A DNA stretch of 64,000 nt from Streptomyces endocoffeicus (lineage in GTDB: Bacteria; Actinomycetota; Actinomycetes; Streptomycetales; Streptomycetaceae), in contig NZ_JAERRG010000011.1 in the NCBI RefSeq assembly GCF_016741935.1, positions 186,001-250,000 on the forward strand, read 5' to 3'. The notes beneath the pieces were generated by a model that saw nothing but the letters and a program-made list of their open reading frames with translations, made no database searches and was not told where the DNA came from. This document shows, one piece after another, positions 59,503-64,000 of the stretch (positions are counted from its first letter, which is position 1; each line of letters starts with the position of its first letter). The translations under genes and the position numbers were made by a program.

Positions 59503-61116
59503 TCAGGGTCGCTTGGCCAGCAGATCCTCGACCCGGCTCCGGATGTCCTCGGAGTCCAGGCCGCGGATGGTCAGGGTGGTGCGGCGGCGCAGCACGTCGT
59601 CCGCCGTGCGCGCCCACTCGTAGTCCCGGGCGTAGACGACCTGCGCCCAGATCTCCGGGGCGTCCGGGTGGACGCGCTCCGCGAGCGCCGGGTCGCCGGC
59701 GGCCAGCCGGGCGATGTCGAAGGAGAGCGAGCCGTAATGGGTCGCCAGATGGCGGGCGGTGTCGGCGGCCATGCGCGGACCGGGGGTGCCGCCGTCCACC
59801 AGCAGCCGGTGCTCGACGGCGTGCGGATTGGCCAGGCCCGGCAGCGGCATGTGCCGGGGCAGCAGCTTGACCGGCTCCATGTCGTCGGCGAGCGGACGGC
59901 CCGGCAGCTCGGCCAGCTTCTGCATCACGGTGCGGCCGATGTGGCGGAAGGTGGTCCACTTGCCGCCGGCTATGGAGAGCATCCCGCCCTTGCCCTCGGT
60001 GACCACGGTCTCCCGCTTGGCCTTGGCGGTGTCGCCCGGACCGCCGGGCAGCACCCGCAGACCCGCGAAGGAGTAGGTGATCAGATCGCGGGAGAGCTGC
60101 TGGTCGCGGATGGAGAAGGCGGCCTCGTCCAGGATCTGGGAGATGTCCGCCTCGTTGACCGCGACATCGGCCGGGTCGCCCTCGAACTCCTCGTCCGTGG
60201 TGCCCAGCAGCAGCATGTCCTCCCAGGGGAGGGCGAAGGTGATGCGGTACTTGTCGATCGGGGTGGCCAGCGCCGCCCGCCAGGGGGAGGTGCGCTTGAG
60301 GACCAGGTGCGCGCCCTTGGACAGCCGGATCGACGGCGCCGCGCCCGGGTCCTCCATCCGGCGCAGATGGTCCACCCAGGGGCCGGTGGCGTTGAGCACC
60401 AGACGGGCGCCGACCCCGAACTCGGTGCCGTCGGTGCGGTCCCTGAGCTCGGCGCCGGCGACCCGGCCGTCGTTCTTGCGCAGGCCGACGACCTCGGCGT
60501 GGTTGAGGACGGTGGCGCCCGCCTCCACGGCCGCCCGGACCGTCATCAGGGCCATGCGGCTGTCGTTCATCTGGCCGTCGCCGTAGACCGCGACCGCCTT
60601 GAGGCCCTCGGTGCGCAGCTCGGGGACGTCGCGCGCGGCCCGCTCGGCGCCGATCACATGGCCCACGCCGTCCCGGAAGGCCGAGAGCGCCGAGTAGGCG
60701 AAGACGCCCGCGCCCAGCTTGGCCGCGCCGTGCGGACCGCCCTTGTAGACCGGCAGGTAGAACGTGAGGGGGTTGGACAGGTGCGGGGCGACGGTACGGG
60801 AGACCGCGCGCCGCTCGAAGTGGTTCTCGGCGACCAGCTTGACCGCGCCCGTCTGGAGGTAGCGCAGGCCGCCGTGGAGCAGCTTGGAGGAGGCCGAGGA
60901 GGTGGCACCGGCGAAGTCACCGGCGTCCACCATCGCCACCCGCAGCCCGGACTGCGCGGCGTGCCAGGCAGTGGTGATGCCCAGGATGCCGCCGCCGATC
61001 ACCAGGAGGTCGTACGTCGCCTTGGAGAGCTGTTCCCGGGTTTCGGCTCGGCTCGGGTTCGAACCGGCAGCCGGGTGCGTTCCGAGGGAGGACGGAACGC
61101 TCTGCAGGGTGGTCAT
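59503..61116 (-). CDS. glpD: Glycerol-3-phosphate dehydrogenase
   Basis: GlpD oxidises glycerol 3-phosphate to dihydroxyacetone phosphate with FAD at the membrane. The 537-residue protein has the FAD motif YDLLVIGGGILGITTAWHAA, SSASSKLLHGGLRYLQTGAV, LVLNATGPWVDHL and GKWTTFRHIGRTVMQKL, and the C-terminal cap domain. It is the last gene of glpF-glpK-glpD and begins three bases after the glpK stop. The gyl operon of S. coelicolor (gylCAB) has the same order. Confidence 0.95.
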   Translation of the reverse strand: MTTLQSVPSSLGTHPAAGSNPSRAETREQLSKATYDLLVIGGGILGITTAWHAAQSGLRVAMVDAGDFAGATSSASSKLLHGGLRYLQTGAVKLVAENHFERRAVSRTVAPHLSNPLTFYLPVYKGGPHGAAKLGAGVFAYSALSAFRDGVGHVIGAERAARDVPELRTEGLKAVAVYGDGQMNDSRMALMTVRAAVEAGATVLNHAEVVGLRKNDGRVAGAELRDRTDGTEFGVGARLVLNATGPWVDHLRRMEDPGAAPSIRLSKGAHLVLKRTSPWRAALATPIDKYRITFALPWEDMLLLGTTDEEFEGDPADVAVNEADISQILDEAAFSIRDQQLSRDLITYSFAGLRVLPGGPGDTAKAKRETVVTEGKGGMLSIAGGKWTTFRHIGRTVMQKLAELPGRPLADDMEPVKLLPRHMPLPGLANPHAVEHRLLVDGGTPGPRMAADTARHLATHYGSLSFDIARLAAGDPALAERVHPDAPEIWAQVVYARDYEWARTADDVLRRRTTLTIRGLDSEDIRSRVEDLLAKRP

Positions 61117-61119
61117 TGA

Positions 61120-62667
61120 TTACTCCTCGTCTTCGATCCAGCCCATGGTCCGCTGCACGGCCTTGAGCCAGCTCTTGTACTCGCGGTCGCGGACGTCCGC
61201 GTCCATTCGGGGGGTCCATTCGGCCGCCCGGCGCCAGTTCGCGCGCAGGGCGTCGGTGTCCGGCCAGAAGCCGACGGCGAGACCGGCGGCGTAGGCGGCG
61301 CCGAGGCAGGTGGTCTCGGCGACCATCGGGCGCACCACGGGGGCGTCCAGGGCGTCCGAGAGGGTCTGCATCAGGAGGTTGTTGGAGGTCATACCGCCGT
61401 CGACCTTGAGCGAGGTGAGCTCGACCCCGGAGTCCTTGGTCATCGCGTCGACGATCTCGCGGGTCTGCCAGGCGGTCGCCTCGAGCACGGCGCGGGCGAT
61501 GTGCGCCTTGGTGACGTAGCGGGTCAGGCCCGCGATCACACCGCGCGCGTCGGACCGCCAGTACGGGGCGAACAGGCCCGAGAAGGCGGGTACGAAGTAC
61601 GCGCCGCCGTTGTCCTCGACCGAGCTCGCGAGGGTCTCGATCTCGGCGGCGCTGTTGATCAGGCCCATCTGGTCCCGCATCCACTGCACCAGCGAACCGG
61701 TGACCGCGATCGAGCCCTCCAGGGCGTAGACCGGCTTCTCGTCGCCGATCCGGTAGCCGACGGTGGTCAGCAGCCCGTTGTAGGAGTTGACCGGCTTCTC
61801 GCCGGTGTTCATCAGCAGGAAGGTGCCGGTGCCGTAGGTGGACTTGGCCTCGCCCTCGGAGTAACAGGTCTGGCCGAACAGGGCCGCCTGCTGGTCGCCG
61901 AGCGCGGAGGCGACCGGCACGCCCGCCAGGACGCCCTCGGCCGTGTGCCCGTAGACCTCGGCGGAGGAGCGTATCCGCGGCAGCACGGCGGCCGGGATGT
62001 CCATCGAGGTCAGGATCTTCTCGTCCCAGTCCAGGGTGTGCAGGTTCATCAGGAGGGTGCGGGAGGCGTTGGTGACGTCGGTGACGTGCACGCCGCCGTT
62101 GACGCCGCCGGTCAGGTTCCAGATGACCCAGGAGTCCATGGTGCCGAAGAGGATGTCGCCCGCCTCGGCCCGCTCGCGCAGCCCCTCGACGTTGTCGAGC
62201 AGCCAGCGGATCTTGGGACCGGCGAAGTAGGAGGCCAGCGGGAGGCCGGTCTCGCGGCGGAAGCGGTCCTGGCCGACGTTGCGGCCGAGCTCGCGGCAGA
62301 GGGCGTCGGTGCGGGTGTCCTGCCAGACGATGGCGTTGTGCACCGGCTCACCGGTCCTGCGGTCCCACAGCAGGGTGGTCTCGCGCTGGTTGGTGATGCC
62401 GATCGCCTTGACGTCGACGGCGGTGATCTCGGCCTTGGCGATGGCGCCGGCGACCACCTCCTTGACGTTCTCCCAGATCTCGGTGGCGTTGTGCTCCACC
62501 CAGCCGGGCTTGGGGAAGATCTGCTCGTGCTCCTTCTGGTCCACCGAGACGATGCGGCCGTCGCGGTCGAAGACGATGCAGCGGCTGGAGGTGGTGCCCT
62601 GGTCGATGGCCGCGATGAACGGTCCCTGACCGTGGGACGAGGCGCTGGTGGTGTGGGTGTCGGTCAT
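61120..62667 (-). CDS. glpK: Glycerol kinase
   Basis: GlpK phosphorylates glycerol with ATP. The protein of 515 residues has the phosphate-1 loop AAIDQGTTSSRCIVFDRDG, EHNATEIWENV, GITNQRETTLLWDRRTGEPV, YGTGTFLLMNTGEKP and the FGGY signature region (LKVDGGMTSNNLLMQTLSDA). It lies between glpF and glpD and should be induced with them. Confidence 0.96.
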   Translation of the reverse strand: MTDTHTTSASSHGQGPFIAAIDQGTTSSRCIVFDRDGRIVSVDQKEHEQIFPKPGWVEHNATEIWENVKEVVAGAIAKAEITAVDVKAIGITNQRETTLLWDRRTGEPVHNAIVWQDTRTDALCRELGRNVGQDRFRRETGLPLASYFAGPKIRWLLDNVEGLRERAEAGDILFGTMDSWVIWNLTGGVNGGVHVTDVTNASRTLLMNLHTLDWDEKILTSMDIPAAVLPRIRSSAEVYGHTAEGVLAGVPVASALGDQQAALFGQTCYSEGEAKSTYGTGTFLLMNTGEKPVNSYNGLLTTVGYRIGDEKPVYALEGSIAVTGSLVQWMRDQMGLINSAAEIETLASSVEDNGGAYFVPAFSGLFAPYWRSDARGVIAGLTRYVTKAHIARAVLEATAWQTREIVDAMTKDSGVELTSLKVDGGMTSNNLLMQTLSDALDAPVVRPMVAETTCLGAAYAAGLAVGFWPDTDALRANWRRAAEWTPRMDADVRDREYKSWLKAVQRTMGWIEDEE

Positions 62668-62700
62668 GATCTGCTGCTCTCCTGCGGGTGGTGGGGTGGA

Positions 62701-63495
62701 CTAGGCGAAGGCGATCTCGTAGATCCCGCCGGCGATGGCGCCGCCGATGAGCGGGCCGACGACCGGGATCCAGGCATAGCCCCAGTCCGAGCCGCCCTTG
62801 TTGGGCAGCGGCAGGAGGGCGTGGGCGATCCGGGGGCCGAGGTCACGCGCCGGGTTGATGGCGTAACCGGTCGGGCCGCCGAGCGAGAGGCCGATGCCGA
62901 CCACCACGAAGGCGGTGATCATGACGCCGATGACGCCGAGGCCCTTACCGTCGCCGTTGAGCCCCTGGGTGAGGATGGCGAGCACCAGCACGGCCGTGGC
63001 GATGATCTCGGTGGCCAGGTTCTGACCGACGTTCCGGATCTCGGGGCCGGTGGAGAAGACGCCCAGCACCGGGCCGGCGTCGGTGGCCTGCTGCTTGTCC
63101 GCCGCCACCGTGTCCTGGGCGCCCGGGCCGCCGACGATCTCGCGGTCGGTGAGATGGGCGTGGAAGTGGCCGAGGTAGGCGAGCCACACCAGCGACGCGC
63201 CGATCACGGCGCCGAGCATCTGCCCGAGGAAGTAGATGGGCACCTTGCTCCACTCGACGCCGCCCTCGATGGCGAGGCCGACCGTCACCGCCGGGTTCAG
63301 ATGCGCCCCCGAGAGCGGCGCGGAGATATAGGCGCCGGTGAGCACGGCGAAGCCCCACCCGAGGGTGATGGCGACCCACCCGGCCTCGAACGCCTTGGAT
63401 TGCTTCAAGACAACGCCGGCGACGACACCGCAGCCGAGCAGAATGAGAACGGCGGTACCGATGGTCTCGCCGATGAAGATGTCGGAGCTGGACAC
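62701..63495 (-). CDS. glpF: Glycerol uptake facilitator (aquaglyceroporin)
   Basis: GlpF lets glycerol diffuse through the membrane. The 264-residue MIP-family protein has six helices and both NPA boxes: SGAHLNPAVTVGLAIEGG and GYAINPARDLGPRIAHALLP. The Asp after the second NPAR is a glyceroporin trait. AAAGGAG precedes the GTG. It is the first gene of the glycerol operon, with the candidate GylR operator about 120 bp upstream. Confidence 0.94.
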   Translation of the reverse strand: MSSSDIFIGETIGTAVLILLGCGVVAGVVLKQSKAFEAGWVAITLGWGFAVLTGAYISAPLSGAHLNPAVTVGLAIEGGVEWSKVPIYFLGQMLGAVIGASLVWLAYLGHFHAHLTDREIVGGPGAQDTVAADKQQATDAGPVLGVFSTGPEIRNVGQNLATEIIATAVLVLAILTQGLNGDGKGLGVIGVMITAFVVVGIGLSLGGPTGYAINPARDLGPRIAHALLPLPNKGGSDWGYAWIPVVGPLIGGAIAGGIYEIAFA

Positions 63496-63608
63496 CCGCG
63501 ACTCCTTTGTCCTTCGTCCAGGGGAAGGCGAACCCCCGGGTCTATCCGGTGGTCCGCGCCCTCGTGGGAGGGCGTTGGTCGGCCCGCGGCGAGTCCACCA
63601 TAGCGAAT

Positions 63609-63631
63609 ATTGTCGTCAGGTGTTCGACAAT
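63609..63631. promoter_or_regulatory. Candidate GylR (IclR-type) operator
   Basis: ATTGTCG and CGACAAT form a perfect 7-bp inverted repeat with a 9-base spacer, between glpF and the upstream iclR-type gene. TGTTCGACAAT resembles motifs bound by IclR-type regulators of glycerol genes. It should mediate glycerol induction and glucose repression of the operon. Confidence 0.65.
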
Positions 63632-63770
63632 GCCGACCGATGAACGGCAGTTTTCTTCACGCTGAAGACCCCGTCAAGGGTCGTGTGAAGGAAAAATCGC
63701 GCGTATGTGAAACCGTGATGAAGTGGGTCATGCCGGGATATGGGGGCAGATCCACACGCGTTGGCGCGAT

Positions 63771-64000
63771 TCAGAAACGCAGGGCGCCCAGGTCCCGGGA
63801 GACGGCGCGCGCACAGTCCCGTACGGCGGCCACGAGCTCGGAGCGCAGCTCCCCGTCCTGGCACACCCGCTCGACCGCGCCCGTTATCCCCACCGCGCCC
63901 ACGGGCAGCCGGCGGCGGTCGTGGATGGGCGCCGCGACGGACGCCACGCCCTCCCAGGTCTCCTCCACGTCGCAGCCCCAACCGCGCGCCCGGGTCAGGT
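63771..64000 (-). CDS. gylR: IclR-family glycerol operon regulator (C-terminal part)
   Basis: The gene enters from the right edge; only about 76 C-terminal residues are present. They read LTRARGWGCDVEETWEGVAS then VAAPIHDRRRLPVGAVGITG, the effector-binding end of IclR proteins. Its position upstream of glpF-glpK-glpD on the same strand matches gylR of S. coelicolor, which represses the operon until glycerol 3-phosphate binds. The DNA-binding domain lies outside the window. Confidence 0.88.
   Translation of the reverse strand, partial: LTRARGWGCDVEETWEGVASVAAPIHDRRRLPVGAVGITGAVERVCQDGELRSELVAAVRDCARAVSRDLGALRF

Noticed and set aside
61501..63603. 700-codon plus-strand frame opposite glpK and glpF
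   Set aside because: It has no recognisable domain, is complementary to two well-supported genes and has shadow composition.

Overview
The window is high-GC actinobacterial DNA, almost certainly from a Streptomyces chromosome. The evidence is GC-rich third codon positions, frequent GTG starts, 4-base stop/start overlaps, a chaplin, the mycothiol ligase mshC with its usual neighbours, a gyl-type glycerol operon under an IclR regulator, a TTA-containing (bldA-type) ORF, and GC-rich hairpin repeats between genes. From about 33 kb to the right end, gene order from a chaplin through mshC to the glycerol operon resembles, from memory, the S. coelicolor SCO1658-SCO1674 region. A fucose-catabolism cluster is inserted between the PAC2/ParJ gene and glpD. 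The left half does not follow that order and looks like accessory DNA.

Layout. 0-3 kb: a partial dehydrogenase, a CDP-alcohol phosphatidyltransferase, and a divergent SDR/MmyB-type regulator pair. 3.7-5.2 kb: a three-gene coupled operon of a tiny ORF, an ECF sigma factor and a Sel1-like protein. 5.5-10.2 kb: a kdp potassium-pump operon (kdpF-A-B-C) led by an extra 27-residue membrane peptide; no kdpDE is present. 10.3-26.3 kb: a copper, thiol and envelope island. It holds two BlaI-M56 repressor/protease pairs, a methyltransferase, copZ-copA behind a CsoR-like operator, a second lgt, a CPxC membrane protein, His/Met-rich secreted or membrane proteins (DUF6153-like, DUF305), an F510_1955-type lipoprotein, a LytM peptidase, SseA, and a DUF1416-metallo-beta-lactamase-rhodanese-rhodanese fusion. 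Gene remnants (STAS, CcdA-like) lie among these. 26.3-27 kb is degenerate DNA. 27-32.5 kb: serA, an MFS carrier and a cysteine-synthase-like enzyme, with two His-containing secreted or membrane proteins upstream.

32.8-49.4 kb, conserved core: tRNA-Leu(GAG), M20 peptidase, a long sortase-type chaplin, DUF5703, an acidic conserved protein, a RecD2-like protein whose ATPase motifs have decayed, an aldo/keto reductase, an F420-type oxidoreductase, a ferritin-like protein, CorA, a histidine phosphatase, DUF3090, an SCO1664-family protein, MshC and PAC2 (ParJ-like). 49.6-58.6 kb: a non-phosphorylating L-fucose-type pathway (uptake ABC transporter, sugar dehydrogenase, lactonase, fuconate dehydratase, SDR) with a divergent FCD-type GntR regulator; ACATC/GATGT operator-like repeats stand before both transcripts. 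58.7-64 kb: a small secreted protein, then glpF-glpK-glpD behind a likely GylR operator and the 3' part of gylR.

The most interesting part is the 10.7-26.3 kb island. Two BlaI-type repressors have visibly different operator families. Copies of the second family (core TAAGTrGaTTAG, or a related half-site) occur near lgt, before the CPxC-blaI-M56 operon, before the LytM gene, and facing antisense into the M56 gene. This suggests one regulon that links copper or thiol stress to lipoprotein and cell-wall maintenance. Gene boundaries were set by start codons, ribosome-binding sites and family lengths judged by eye; no database search was possible.
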